Shown: positions 34,201 to 43,328, numbered from the stretch's first letter. The stretch: 64,000 nt of DNA from Armatimonadota bacterium (GCA_016125185.1 WGMG01000002.1:434001-498000), one strand, 5' to 3'. Notes: a model not told the origin generated them from the letters alone. Program-made: numbers and translations.

Positions 34201-35497
34201 GCGCAATTTGGCGCCGAGCGGCGGGAGTCCAGCCATATCGAGGAACAAACTCCATGGTGTATGAGATAGACGTTGTCAGGCCGCGCAGATCCGTGATCGA
34301 CGTCATCAGTCCGGTCGCGGCATCGGGACCATAGTTGTAGTTCTCGACCGCATTGCCGTAGCCGTAGGTTGTCGTCTTTCCTCCTGCTGATGTAAAGGAT
34401 GTCAGGTATTCACTGCTGTAAGAATCGTAGCCATAAGTGACGGTACGAACTCCATCCGTGGCCGATGTAAGGCGATTACCCGTCCAGCCAAAGGTGATAT
34501 GATGGCCGTTTGGCATTTGAACATCCGTGAGCGGACGCTCCTTAGTCGTGCCATTGGATTTCGTAAAATTGACCCAAGCCGTCGAGCTATAAGTGTAGGT
34601 GGTCTCGTTGCCATGCCGGTCGGTTGCCTTTGTAATTTTGAGCACATTGGATGGTTCACCAGTTGCCCCCGAATCATCATATGGTCGAGACGCCAAAAGC
34701 GAATGGTCTGGGTTTTCGTACCATCCTTCCTTTTGATACTCGTAAACCGTTCCCTCCGGGGTGTTGACGTAGTTGTGCGTCATGACCTGGTAGTTCACGC
34801 CGTCGATGACTTGGGTTTCGTACTCTGAATCGATCTTATTCTTGTCCCACGGCGGCGTGCTGAGAATTCCATCCGCGTCGCGCTGGATCGTCTCCTCCGT
34901 CCCCGCCGAGTCGGTTGCCATTACCGCCGTGACTGGCGAACTCGTTGAGGAGCCTCCACTGGTCCCGTTGCCGTACACCGCATTCGGGTCGATCTGCGCC
35001 GACGGACGTTCTTTGAAGTTCGTTGGCACCGAGCGAACGGGAGCGCTGCCCGACTTCATGATGCCTCCCGCCGTGCTCCGCACGTCGACCGACAGATTCC
35101 ACCCTTTGCCCAGCGGACCCTCTTCCGCGTTGTTGGCACTATAGCTTCGCGTCACATTCACGGGAATGCCATAACCGTCCTTGAAGCTCAAGTCCGTCGC
35201 CGACATGGTAAAGTTCCCCGTCATCAGGTCGACGCCTTTGTACATCACATCCCACTTGTTTTGACCGGCCGCATACGGATTCTCGCCGGACTTGCCCTGC
35301 GCCGTCTTCATCGTCTTCGCGCTGAGGATCTTTGACGGCGTTGAATCCGGCGTGACCGGCGGCAACTGAGCCTTCACCCACGCCTTGGTATCCCGCACGG
35401 TCTTCGCCCAGGCAAGCCCAGGCACCAAGCAGAAGACAAGGGTAAACGTGCTGAAGACAGCGACGGATTTTCCAAACGGCGAGTTGATGCGAATCAT
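31244..35497 (-). CDS. RHS repeat protein with hydrophobic C-terminal tip
   Basis: A 1417-residue product. A signal peptide (to about residue 31, VPGLAWA) is followed by a domain with YKGVDLMTGNFTMSATDLSF, as in the N-terminal region of many RHS proteins. Long YD/RHS repeats follow (SYTYNWAGDRD, TYDAAGNRASD, YGYDANLDYL). The RHS core ends with LIYMKARYFDCQVGRFVSED and NDPLNRVDGSGK near residue 1305. The last ~110 residues are a separate tip with two Gly-rich hydrophobic segments (IAAVIAAVG, then LVLGCFGVVLGAAGGLACIV). RHS shells enclose and deliver toxic tips; a membrane-inserting tip is suggested here. It is the last gene of a three-gene operon. Confidence 0.92.
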   Translation of the reverse strand: MIRINSPFGKSVAVFSTFTLVFCLVPGLAWAKTVRDTKAWVKAQLPPVTPDSTPSKILSAKTMKTAQGKSGENPYAAGQNKWDVMYKGVDLMTGNFTMSATDLSFKDGYGIPVNVTRSYSANNAEEGPLGKGWNLSVDVRSTAGGIMKSGSAPVRSVPTNFKERPSAQIDPNAVYGNGTSGGSSTSSPVTAVMATDSAGTEETIQRDADGILSTPPWDKNKIDSEYETQVIDGVNYQVMTHNYVNTPEGTVYEYQKEGWYENPDHSLLASRPYDDSGATGEPSNVLKITKATDRHGNETTYTYSSTAWVNFTKSNGTTKERPLTDVQMPNGHHITFGWTGNRLTSATDGVRTVTYGYDSYSSEYLTSFTSAGGKTTTYGYGNAVENYNYGPDAATGLMTSITDLRGLTTSISYTMEFVPRYGWTPAARRQIAPNGVKTDYFFLFDGATQTIPVTDVFDYTGTDYDGTAGQGPYNLIHGFEIVQNVSGTTFSVIARQTNTTYVVFTGLSDLWQKDYDTPSQNLMTETYRVYDHSNQPSRFHSTYSPTPDGPAMTNYATSTNTYNFMGNPLTKVGSEYTRSGSSMVLDRTTSTAYAYWGAEKYYQQKAIKDSYGRLSYTDYYDDQATQGKKGQTYRVYDQARADINVNTNIQPPDYVVQGQPSSTWWRYQLEVSDPSDYSVLFDYDSKGRAIDVWKVQSTSTSPYTYVRSHTSYGADTDGSWGQANEVIEDYGGINRTTDTLAYDSKGRGVTIQDASGNEYHTTYLNDDDQIESIEKIDGSISTPVVTYTYGTTGVTNGQVLNFTDNLSGVSQSMTYSSSGISIGMPTSVTETNGSDTYSTSYTYNWAGDRDTSTYVTQSALGLSNTVKWQYHDYVDVGAEQPSRIFQALTNIDASTGNATSEEFHYALDSSGRPRQVTFAMTPQTWTPSGGASYYDSSHKAATRGRTFYSYDGGGRALGVYNWWDTYNPGTSSYDSTPIRANECVYETTGLKRGLKTQNKFYNVSSGSWNLQRTESYGYDANLDYLTSANYGDGLSNATPSWTYDAAGNRASDSTNSGTWSYDNLNRMTASPGVTGGYTNDIFGNRLTKGSGTTATTYSWDDLNRLTSLVSNGTTSNYLYRADGLRVQKESHAGSTNSDMTQYRYDGQMGIEDVELNSTNGGVSYSVTAITRNALGARGIDAISRSTSSGTTVAYPLYDAHGNNIGMLSKSGSSWSLSDERTYDAWGQVRSGGASGDQKGRYCANLGHKQDDESGLIYMKARYFDCQVGRFVSEDTARQTSNWFSYCKNDPLNRVDGSGKSTVGEALIQVILHFLEYLCVKAGLDCPKTREGNRIFSETIHDMLMWYGIGELCNAITDYSIAAVIAAVGTCDLPGLVLGCFGVVLGAAGGLACIVMYFYAEFNGALRLLILATNGDDP

Positions 35498-35504
35498 AGT
35501 GAGT

Positions 35505-35700
35505 TTCCAGTTTGCGATTGGCAGTTGGCAGAAAAAGTGACGAAGTTGAAATTGTTCGTGATGGGCGACGCGCTAGAAGCTAGTTGCTGGCAACCGGAGC
35601 CTACTTCTTGGCTCCAAGTTTCACGTCCTCGTTTGTCAGAAGGCAGAAGGCAGAAAGCAGAAGGCCCGCAGCAGAATCCTGAATCCTGAAGCCTGCTCCT
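35505..35700. repeat. heptamer-period repeat region, locus 3
   Basis: Between the RHS and C39-like genes, short units at a 7-bp period recur: TTGGCAG twice near 35519-35532, GCTAGAA/GCTAGTT/GCTGGCA near 35572-35592, and CAGAAGG, CAGAAGG, CAGAAAG, CAGAAGG at 35638-35665. Then CAGAATC, CTGAATC, CTGAAGC and CTGCTCC run to the stop codon of the C39-like gene. Confidence 0.75.
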
Positions 35701-36701
35701 CACGACTTCCCTCCCGCTAGCGGCTTCTCGGGCTTGGTCGGCTCGGCGACCAGGTCAGCTTTCGGAAGCTCGAAGGCAAGTCCCATCGCCCGAAAGTCGG
35801 CGTTGTCGGGGGCAGGCAGGGATCGCCACACCTCGTTGTCATAGCGAGAATCGTAGACTCTCATCCGACCTTCCTTAATCTCCAGGACCGCCAAATAGTG
35901 GTCGTTCTGGAGCCAAACAAACGGTTTGGTCAGATGGCAGAAGTCCCGAGCGTTGAGCTCGACACCCACCGCTTCAAGGCCGATCGCGTCGCAACCCTTC
36001 TTGAGGCCTTCTAATGTGGTTCCGCTGTCCGTAGTCCCACACAGCTTGGCCAGCTCCTTATAGTCTTTTTGCGGTTGACCCAGGATTGGCAAAATCTTCT
36101 CTATGCACTTCGGACCACACACGCTCGTTTCGAACCGAATCCGCTTCTCTTGCGCCGCAATCCCGGCCTGTAGCCGAGCTTCATCTTCGGGAAGGTTTTT
36201 CCCGTGCAAACGCTCAAGGCGGCGGAAGCAAGCCGTGATCAACGGACTCTCCTTTCGTTCTTCCATGAACTGGCGATACTCCTTCTCCGCCTCGTCCTTC
36301 TTCCCTTCGGCGTCCACGCACACAATCGCTTGGTAGGCCGCTTGGTCGCTCAGCGTCCCGTAGTCGGGGTCCATCGCGTTCGTGCCTTTGTGCTTGTAGG
36401 CCGCTTCGACGAACTCCGCATGAGCCGCCCCAAAGTCCTTCTTTTTCGCCGCTTCGTAACCCTCCATGATTCGGGCTCGTGTCACCAGCGACTGCACTTC
36501 TTTATCGGAAGAGTTTTCGTTCTGAGCGATGAATTCTTTCGGAGCGTCTTTGACTTCGGACAACTCCTTCCTCGGTAGAGGCTTCGTCGCGTAGGCCGGC
36601 AAAGGATGGCCGTTGTTCTTGTGGGGAGCCAGCAAAACCACTCCTGCCGCGACGGCACCCAACGCGGCGACCGCGAATCCGACTTTCCAAGCCATCTTCA
36701 T
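35700..36701 (-). CDS. membrane-anchored C39-like cysteine peptidase with helical repeat domain
   Basis: A 333-residue product. ATG at 36701 overlaps the upstream stop as TAATG and is preferred to a start 21 nt earlier. There is one TM helix (about 8-25) and a TPR-like helical part (about 65-170). The C-terminal domain has TSVCGPKCI (Cys195), FVWLQNDHYLAVLE (His268) and RVYDSR (Asp284), the Cys-His-Asp order of peptidase family C39. C39 enzymes usually cleave double-Gly leader peptides in ABC exporters, but no ABC transporter is fused here. Position before the RHS gene suggests a role in processing or release of the RHS protein (inference). Confidence 0.8.
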   Translation of the reverse strand: MKMAWKVGFAVAALGAVAAGVVLLAPHKNNGHPLPAYATKPLPRKELSEVKDAPKEFIAQNENSSDKEVQSLVTRARIMEGYEAAKKKDFGAAHAEFVEAAYKHKGTNAMDPDYGTLSDQAAYQAIVCVDAEGKKDEAEKEYRQFMEERKESPLITACFRRLERLHGKNLPEDEARLQAGIAAQEKRIRFETSVCGPKCIEKILPILGQPQKDYKELAKLCGTTDSGTTLEGLKKGCDAIGLEAVGVELNARDFCHLTKPFVWLQNDHYLAVLEIKEGRMRVYDSRYDNEVWRSLPAPDNADFRAMGLAFELPKADLVAEPTKPEKPLAGGKS

Positions 36702-38167
36702 TACGGGTACTTCACCTTCCAAACTCGGGGCTGGCTGTCCGTGTAGGGATACACCTGGCCACTGACCGCTTCAAGCCATGTCGAACCGAAGTACTGCCAC
36801 GTTTGGGCCGTTTCGTCCGTCTGACACAGAGCGAAGTTGCTCCACATACTGTTGTGGGTATTGTTCCCGTCTCCACCGTAAGCCGTCTGCCAAACTTCGC
36901 TGACCGGCGGCGTCTGCCAGTTGAGGAAGTTGTCGACGTCGGTCGAGCCCGGTGCCACCGTATAGTACGGCGCATTGATGAAGTCGCCCGCCGCCGTCTG
37001 TGTTCCGCCGGGATTAACCGTCCATCGACGAGTCCAGTTTGCGTTCAGACCTTGAGAAATGTACGTATCCGAGGAGGAAGGCCGAAACAAACCAATCGTG
37101 CCGGAGCTCACCGACGAACCGCCATGAAGCATCCTCGCACCGGTGTCGAAGCAAGTCAGACAAGCGTACAGATAGGTGGTCGCGTCTCCGGCTGTTGTCA
37201 ATTGCAACTGTGTCCGCGCGGTGCCGCTCTGGTCATTCGCCGAGCTGTAGGACAAGTTCCCCACGAAATGCCCGCCATGAAAAATCCAGGGCTGGAACAC
37301 GTTCGTCGTCAAGTCGGCGTTCGGATCACCCGGCAATTCGCCATCGATGTTCGCTTTTCCGAAGACCCGCCGCGAGTCCAGACTGATGGATGTCAGGTTG
37401 ACTCGGTCAACCTCAAGTGCGATCTTGTACCAGTTCGAACCATAGGTCGTATTGTATGCAGGAGGGTTTGAGCCTGGAATTAGGTAGGTATAGGCCGTAT
37501 CCTTTCGAACATAGAAGTTCAGACTTCCACTCGAAAGGGCCGCGTTCTGGTTACCAAGTTGAACGTAGGCTGGCCAGTCGGATAGCTGATTGACACCGCC
37601 ATACCCAGGCGCGTCAGTCACCGCGCAGGCAACGTCTGACAGGAGGTTGTTGTTGGTGTCGTAAACTGGGGTGATGGTACTGGAGTAGATCGTCGGCAAC
37701 GAACCACTGCTTCCTAGTTCAACTCCGCTGGGGACTGCGACACCAGTAATCAAAGAGTAGTCAGGACCATGCGGATTGCTGTTGTAAATGCAAGGACAAA
37801 TGATCTTGAGGCGAACGACATGCCGATCTGACTGAGGTGAAACCAGGTTTCCACCCGACAGATACTGCGAAGGAGCGTGAAGCTTTTCCTCCAACTTCGT
37901 CAAGGTCACGTAAACAAGACTCGACCCTCCGCCGTCCCCGGCAGTCGCGCCAGTCGTCCCCGTCGTACTGGTCGTTGAAGTGCTGCTCGTTGTCGAAGTT
38001 GTACTGGTGGTCGATGTCGTACTAGTTGTCGAAGACGTACTCGTCGTTCCGCTCGTGACCTGCACACCCGTCGTACCCGCACCAGGCTGAGCGCTCGAAA
38101 AGAGAATTCCCGCTAAGAGAATCCCGACGACCGCCAGCGATTTCAAAGTTGTACTACCGCGTTCCAA
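36701..38167 (-). CDS. secreted Ser/Thr-rich protein, first gene of the RHS operon
   Basis: A 488-residue product with a TTG start, supported by AAGGGA about 5 nt upstream. The signal peptide (SLAVVGILLAGILFSSAQ) is followed by a Ser/Thr tract (about 38-72, many STT units). The remaining ~400 residues are beta-rich, with paired Cys (CPC and CLTC) and many Tyr, Asn and Trp residues. No family is recognised. It is translationally coupled to the C39-like gene through TAATG. Composition fits a surface or extracellular partner of the RHS protein, possibly an anchor or delivery protein, but there is no direct evidence. Confidence 0.75.
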   Translation of the reverse strand: MERGSTTLKSLAVVGILLAGILFSSAQPGAGTTGVQVTSGTTSTSSTTSTTSTTSTTSTTSSTSTTSTTGTTGATAGDGGGSSLVYVTLTKLEEKLHAPSQYLSGGNLVSPQSDRHVVRLKIICPCIYNSNPHGPDYSLITGVAVPSGVELGSSGSLPTIYSSTITPVYDTNNNLLSDVACAVTDAPGYGGVNQLSDWPAYVQLGNQNAALSSGSLNFYVRKDTAYTYLIPGSNPPAYNTTYGSNWYKIALEVDRVNLTSISLDSRRVFGKANIDGELPGDPNADLTTNVFQPWIFHGGHFVGNLSYSSANDQSGTARTQLQLTTAGDATTYLYACLTCFDTGARMLHGGSSVSSGTIGLFRPSSSDTYISQGLNANWTRRWTVNPGGTQTAAGDFINAPYYTVAPGSTDVDNFLNWQTPPVSEVWQTAYGGDGNNTHNSMWSNFALCQTDETAQTWQYFGSTWLEAVSGQVYPYTDSQPRVWKVKYP

Positions 38168-38566
38168 AACAGTCCCTTAAACCCATTACGGGCCATTAGC
38201 TAGTAATCATACGCGACTTTTCAGAAATCAATAGTATGAATTTCGAACATATTTTGACCAATAAATCAACTTATCATAATTATCATGTATTTTTTATGGT
38301 TCAAAACGCGATTTAGGCGACAGGACATACTCTCTGAGAATTCCTGGAATTCTAGCAAAACCCTTAACCGTCCCTTCACATGTGCTGAAACGCCTTCATG
38401 GGACACGCAAGATTATTTAACCCTCGGGTTAATCTCGCCGAGCCATTTTGTGCCATTCCGCCCACCCAAACCCCGACCAAAATCTAACGCGATCTTGACA
38501 CCCTCCAAACCGATCTTTTGTACTACGCGTGCGTAGTACACTCAGGACCGAACGGTCGCGACATAT
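38168..38566. other. divergent intergenic region, RHS operon / RND pump
   Basis: A 399-bp region. Its left part (about 38190-38300) is AT-rich and probably holds the RHS operon promoter. Its right end carries a perfect palindrome (38520-38539) before the efflux genes. No coding sequence is supported. Confidence 0.5.
38520..38539. promoter_or_regulatory. perfect palindromic operator before the RND pump genes
   Basis: GTACTACGC-GT-GCGTAGTAC, two 9-bp arms with a 2-bp spacer, 27 bp before the first gene. TACACT (38537-38542) could be the -10 element, so a bound repressor would block the promoter. The size fits a dimeric repressor site (TetR, PadR or MarR type), but no regulator gene is nearby. 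Confidence 0.65.
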
Positions 38567-40213
38567 ATGCTTAGGAGATACGCTTGGATTTTGGTGCCCC
38601 TCGTCATCCTCGGCGGGCTCATCGGCTGGCGGGTCAAGACCAAATCCGGCACGGACCAACAGCTTAAAGGAGGCATGCGCGGAGGAGGCGGCAAGGCCCA
38701 ATCCGTCGAAGCCGTCGTCGCCGGACCAGCCACCATCGCTGGAACCATCATCGCCGCCGGAAGCCTCGACTCCCCCTACAAGGTCCAGCTCGCCCCCCGC
38801 ACCGCCGGCAAAATCCTCAGCCTTAGCGTCCGCGAAGGCGACGCCGTCACCGCCGGTCAAACCCTGGTCAAAATCGACCCCGCTACCGCCATCGCCGGTC
38901 TAAACCAAGCCGAAGCCAACCTCGCCCAGGCCCAAGCCCGACTCGCCCAAGCCAAGATCGAGGCCGCCCCGAACTCCGCCTCCGTCTCCGGCCAGATCGA
39001 CCAACAAGGCGCCGCCCTCAAAAGCTCCCAGGCCGAGCTCACCCAAACCCAAAAGACCGTCGATGCCAACATCAGCAGTCTCACCAGCGCCGTCAGCGAC
39101 GCCCAGGCGAAGGTCGACACCGCCCAAGCAAGTCTCACCACCGCCAACGCCAATCTCGCCAAAGAAAAGTCCACCCGCGAAAACCTAAAAATCAAAGCCG
39201 ACCGCGCCAAAGAGCTCCTCGATCAAGGCTATATCGCCCAAAAGGACTGGGAAGACGCCACCACCGCCCTCGACGTCCAAGACAAGCAAGTCCAAATCGC
39301 CATCGCCAACGTCGCCTCCGCCAAGCTCGCTGTCCAGACCGCAAAAAACCAGTCAACCCAAGCTCAAACCCAACTGGACATCGCCAAGACTAAGGGCAAA
39401 GCCGACATCGCCGCCGCGAAGGCCAAAGTCAATCAATCCCAATCCAGCCTCGCCGTTGCCAAGGCCAATAAGGCGATGAACCCTGCCTACGACGAAAACA
39501 TCAAGGCCCTCTCCGCTGCCGTTGCCGTCACCCAGGCGCAGGTCGCCCAGGCCCGCGTCCTGGTCAGCGAGACCGATCTCAAAAGCTCCATCAACGGTGT
39601 CGTCACCGCCCGCAACGCCGACGAAGGGGCGCTCGCCTCCCCCGGCAACCCCGTACTCGTCATCCAGTCCCTCGATTGGCTGTTCTTCGTCGCCTCTATC
39701 CCCGTCGAGCAGGGCGACAAGGTCCATGTCGGCCAAAGCGCCACCATCCAGATGGAAGGCATCGGAAACAAAACGGTCCAAGGCTCAATCACGAGCATCA
39801 ACCCCTCCGCCGACCCCGCCAGCCGCCAGATCGCCCTCCGCATCCGCGTCGAAAACCCCGATCACCGCCTTCGCCCCGGTATGTTCGGCAAAATCAACTT
39901 CCCCATCGATGCTCGCCGTGTCGAAGTCGCTCTCCCCAAAGAAGCCATCACCTACGGCGTCAACAAAACCACCGTCGCCGTGGTCGGAGACGACAATAAA
40001 ATTCAAATTCGCAATGTCGTCCTCGGCGTTGCGGACGAAACCACCATCGAGATCAAGTCCGGTGTCAAAGCCGGCGAAAAGGTCGTCACCCTCAGCTACA
40101 ACCCGCTGAAGGACGGCACCGAGGTCAAGATCGGCTCCGACAAAGCGGACAAAGGCGACAAACCCGACGACGGATCAAAGAAGCAGGGCCGAGGAAAGCG
40201 TGAATCTAGCTAA
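38567..40213 (+). CDS. RND efflux pump periplasmic adaptor (membrane fusion protein)
   Basis: A 548-residue product with an N-terminal TM anchor (WILVPLVILGGLIGW). A lipoyl-type motif (LAPRTAGKILSLSVREGDAV, then GQTLVKID) is followed by a long Ala/Gln/Lys coiled-coil hairpin (about 108-335), longer than usual for the family. A second lipoyl half (DLKSSINGVVTARNADEGAL), beta-barrel and membrane-proximal domains follow, then a Lys/Asp-rich tail. It links the inner-membrane pump to an outer-membrane channel. It overlaps the pump gene by 14 nt. No ribosome-binding site precedes the ATG, so the mRNA may be leaderless. Confidence 0.92.
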   Translation: MLRRYAWILVPLVILGGLIGWRVKTKSGTDQQLKGGMRGGGGKAQSVEAVVAGPATIAGTIIAAGSLDSPYKVQLAPRTAGKILSLSVREGDAVTAGQTLVKIDPATAIAGLNQAEANLAQAQARLAQAKIEAAPNSASVSGQIDQQGAALKSSQAELTQTQKTVDANISSLTSAVSDAQAKVDTAQASLTTANANLAKEKSTRENLKIKADRAKELLDQGYIAQKDWEDATTALDVQDKQVQIAIANVASAKLAVQTAKNQSTQAQTQLDIAKTKGKADIAAAKAKVNQSQSSLAVAKANKAMNPAYDENIKALSAAVAVTQAQVAQARVLVSETDLKSSINGVVTARNADEGALASPGNPVLVIQSLDWLFFVASIPVEQGDKVHVGQSATIQMEGIGNKTVQGSITSINPSADPASRQIALRIRVENPDHRLRPGMFGKINFPIDARRVEVALPKEAITYGVNKTTVAVVGDDNKIQIRNVVLGVADETTIEIKSGVKAGEKVVTLSYNPLKDGTEVKIGSDKADKGDKPDDGSKKQGRGKRESS

Positions 40214-43200
40214 GTTCGCCGTTACTCGCCCCGTCGCGGTGACCATGCGCATCGCCAGCCTGGTCGTCCTCGGCTTCATCTGCCTTCTGCGACTCCCTAT
40301 CGACCTGCTCCCTCGCATCGACATCCCCATCGTCGCCGTCTCCGTCAACTGGCCAAACACCTCGCCCGAGGAGATGGAGACCCAGATCACGCGTCCCATC
40401 GAGCAGGCTGTCGGCTCTCTTCGCGGCCTCAACATGGTCAGTTCCAGCTCGTCCCAGGGGAGCACCTTCGTCCGCGTCCAGCTCAACTACGGGGTCGATG
40501 TCGACGCCGCGTCGATCGACGTCATGCAGATGGTCCAGCGTGCCGTCGGCAGCTTCCCCAACGATCCAACGATCTCCCCGCCCCGCATCTTCAAGTTCGA
40601 CCCGTCCACCTTGCCGATCCTCATGTACGGCATCCAGGGCCCCGACGAAGACCTGATCAAGCTTCGCTCCAAGATGATCAACGAGATCAGCCCGCAGATC
40701 GAAGCCGCCGACGGCGTGGCCGCCGTCAACATCTCTGGTGGTGAGGACCGCGCCATCATGGTCGAGGTCGATCCCGAAAAACTGAAGTCGCGCAACCTCT
40801 CCATCGCCCAGCTTTCCGCCAAGATCAGCGCCGAAAACATCAGCCTTCCCGCTGGCTCCGCCATTCAGGGCAAAACCCAATACACCATTCGAAGCGTCGG
40901 CTACTTCAAGAGCCTCGACGAGCTTCGCATGATGCCGATCGGAAGCTACAACGGCAACCTCGTCCGCCTCCAAGAGGTCGCCAACGTCCGCGACGCCAGC
41001 CAGGACATCCTCTCCTACACGCGCGTCAACGGCAAGCCCGCCCTCGTGATGACCGTCACGAAGCAAAACGACGCGAACACCGTCGAGACTTCCAAGAACG
41101 TCGAAAAGGTCCTCGCCGATATCGAGCATCGCGACCCGAGTTTGCACTTCGCCAAGGCGTACGATCAGGCCAAATTCATCTCCGATTCCGTCGACGACCT
41201 CTTCCACACCGCAGTCATCGGCGCAATCCTTGCCATCCTCATCATCACCTTCTTCCTCCGCAACCTCAAGAGCACCTTCGTCGTCGCCCTCTCGATCCCT
41301 ATCTCGATCATCTCGACCTTCACCCTGCTCTACTTCTGCGGATTCACGCTCAATACCATTTCGCTCAGCGGACTAGCCCTCGCCTCCGGTCTCATCGTCG
41401 ATGACGCTATCGTCGTGCTCGAAAACATCTATCGGCACATCGAAAAAGCCAAGCAGGGGCGCGTCGACGCCGCCATCTCCGGCACTCAAGAAATCCTTTC
41501 CGCCGTCTTCGCCTCCACGTTCACCATCATGATCGTCTTCCTCCCGCTTCTGCTCATCAAGGGCCAGTCGGGACAGATCTTCACCCAGTTCGCGCTCGTC
41601 ATCATCTTCTCCCTCGCTGTCTCGCTTCTCGATGCAACCAGCATCGTCCCCATGCTCACCTCGCGCATGGTCAGCGAAGAGGAAGTGCTCGAAGAAGCCG
41701 ACCCCGAAAACCATCCCCACAAAAAGGTCACGCCCGTCACGCGGTTCATGGATTGGGCCGGAACCGTCCTCCACCGCCTCGATTCAGCCTACCGGCGAGG
41801 ATTGGAATGGACTCTCAGCCGACGCGGAACCGTACTTCTCATCGGCGGGCTCAGCGTCATTGGCGCACTCCTCATCTGGCCGATGGTCGGCAAAGAAAAC
41901 TTCCCCAAGAGCGATAGCGGCAACCTCAACGTCCGTCTCCGACTCCCCATCGGCACCCCCGTCAACGTCACTGACGGCCTCGTCAAACAGATGGAAGCGA
42001 TCATCCTTGCCGACAAGGACGTCGATGTCGTCATCGCTGGAGCCGGTGCAAACGTCGGTCTCCGCGGCGCCGGTGGTGGCGGACCCAATAACGGCTCTGC
42101 CACCGTCCAGCTCAAACTCAATCGCAAGTCCTCCACCGAAGAGGTCATCAAGCGGCTCCAGGGCAAGCTAGCCGTCCTCCCCGGTGTCCGCGCCCAGGTC
42201 TCGCCTCTCGACGTCGTTCAGAACATCCTCGGCAACAGCACCGGCTTCGGCGTCGATGTCTATGGCCAAGACCTCCCCTCTCTCACCGCCGCCGCCAAGA
42301 TGGTGGAGGAAACCCTCAGCAAGGTTCCGGGCCTCCAAAACGTCGACGTCAGCGTTGACGACACCTTGCCGGAAATCGAGATGTCCGTCAACCGCGAAAA
42401 GGCTTCGACCTTAGGCGTCTCGTTCAACGACGTCGCCAGCGTCATCTCCAGTAGCACCAGCGGCAAACTCTCCAGCTACTACCAGGAGAAAGGCTTCCAA
42501 TATCCGATTTACGTGCAGGTTCCTGAGGACAAGCGGCAGACCATCGAACAGCTCGAAAACCTGCCCGTCACCACTCAGAACGGAACCACCATCATCCTCG
42601 GCCAAGTCGCCAACGCCGCATACGGCATGGGCCCGACCCAGATTTCTCGTCAAAACCGACAGCGCGTCATCAGCGTGGGCGGTAACGTCCAAGACCGGTC
42701 GGATAGCGACGTCCAAGCCGACGCTCTTGCCGCCCTCGCCAAGCTCAAAATGCCCGAGGGCACCTACTACACCCTCGGCGTCCGCCAGCTTCAGCAGGGG
42801 CAGGAATACTCCGGTCTCGGCCTCGCCGTGGTCCTCGCTGTCGCACTCATCTACATGCTTCTCGCTGCACAGTTCGAGTCGTTCCTCTACCCGCTGGTCG
42901 TGCTCTTTTCGGTCCCGCTATGCGCCATCGGCTTTGTCCTCGCGCTCTTCCTCACTGACCGCGCCTTCGGCCTTACCGCCTTCATCGGCCTCCTCATGCT
43001 CGTCGGAATCTCGGTCAAAAACGGCATCTTGCTGGTGGATTACACCAACCAACTCCGCGCCCGTGGCATCGACCGTCACGATGCGCTTCTTACCGCAGGA
43101 CCAACCCGTCTCCGCCCGATTCTCATGACCTCGCTCTGCGCGATCCTCGGCATGGCTCCGCTCGCTCTCGGAATCGGCACCGGCTCCGAACTCTACGTCC

Positions 43201-43328
43201 CGCTAGCTACTGCCGTCATGGGCGGCCTCGCAACCTCGACCATCCTCACCCTATTCGTCATCCCCGCCGTTTACACCATCTTCGACGACATCAAAGCCAA
43301 GTACTACGCGAGAAAAGAAGCGAAGTAA
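40200..43328 (+). CDS. RND efflux pump inner-membrane transporter (AcrB/HAE1 type)
   Basis: A 1042-residue transporter starting at GTG behind GAGGAAA. The N-terminus NLAKFAVTRPVAVTM and the pattern TM1, large periplasmic loop, TM2-6, second loop, TM8-12 fit the hydrophobe/amphiphile RND family. SGLALASGLIVDDAIVVLEN contains the Asp pair of TM4 used for proton transfer. Two porter domains of similar fold are present (40-330 and about 560-860). With the adaptor it would export drugs or metabolites using the proton gradient. No TolC-type outer-membrane component is encoded here, so one must be supplied from elsewhere. Confidence 0.95.
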   Translation: MNLAKFAVTRPVAVTMRIASLVVLGFICLLRLPIDLLPRIDIPIVAVSVNWPNTSPEEMETQITRPIEQAVGSLRGLNMVSSSSSQGSTFVRVQLNYGVDVDAASIDVMQMVQRAVGSFPNDPTISPPRIFKFDPSTLPILMYGIQGPDEDLIKLRSKMINEISPQIEAADGVAAVNISGGEDRAIMVEVDPEKLKSRNLSIAQLSAKISAENISLPAGSAIQGKTQYTIRSVGYFKSLDELRMMPIGSYNGNLVRLQEVANVRDASQDILSYTRVNGKPALVMTVTKQNDANTVETSKNVEKVLADIEHRDPSLHFAKAYDQAKFISDSVDDLFHTAVIGAILAILIITFFLRNLKSTFVVALSIPISIISTFTLLYFCGFTLNTISLSGLALASGLIVDDAIVVLENIYRHIEKAKQGRVDAAISGTQEILSAVFASTFTIMIVFLPLLLIKGQSGQIFTQFALVIIFSLAVSLLDATSIVPMLTSRMVSEEEVLEEADPENHPHKKVTPVTRFMDWAGTVLHRLDSAYRRGLEWTLSRRGTVLLIGGLSVIGALLIWPMVGKENFPKSDSGNLNVRLRLPIGTPVNVTDGLVKQMEAIILADKDVDVVIAGAGANVGLRGAGGGGPNNGSATVQLKLNRKSSTEEVIKRLQGKLAVLPGVRAQVSPLDVVQNILGNSTGFGVDVYGQDLPSLTAAAKMVEETLSKVPGLQNVDVSVDDTLPEIEMSVNREKASTLGVSFNDVASVISSSTSGKLSSYYQEKGFQYPIYVQVPEDKRQTIEQLENLPVTTQNGTTIILGQVANAAYGMGPTQISRQNRQRVISVGGNVQDRSDSDVQADALAALAKLKMPEGTYYTLGVRQLQQGQEYSGLGLAVVLAVALIYMLLAAQFESFLYPLVVLFSVPLCAIGFVLALFLTDRAFGLTAFIGLLMLVGISVKNGILLVDYTNQLRARGIDRHDALLTAGPTRLRPILMTSLCAILGMAPLALGIGTGSELYVPLATAVMGGLATSTILTLFVIPAVYTIFDDIKAKYYARKEAK

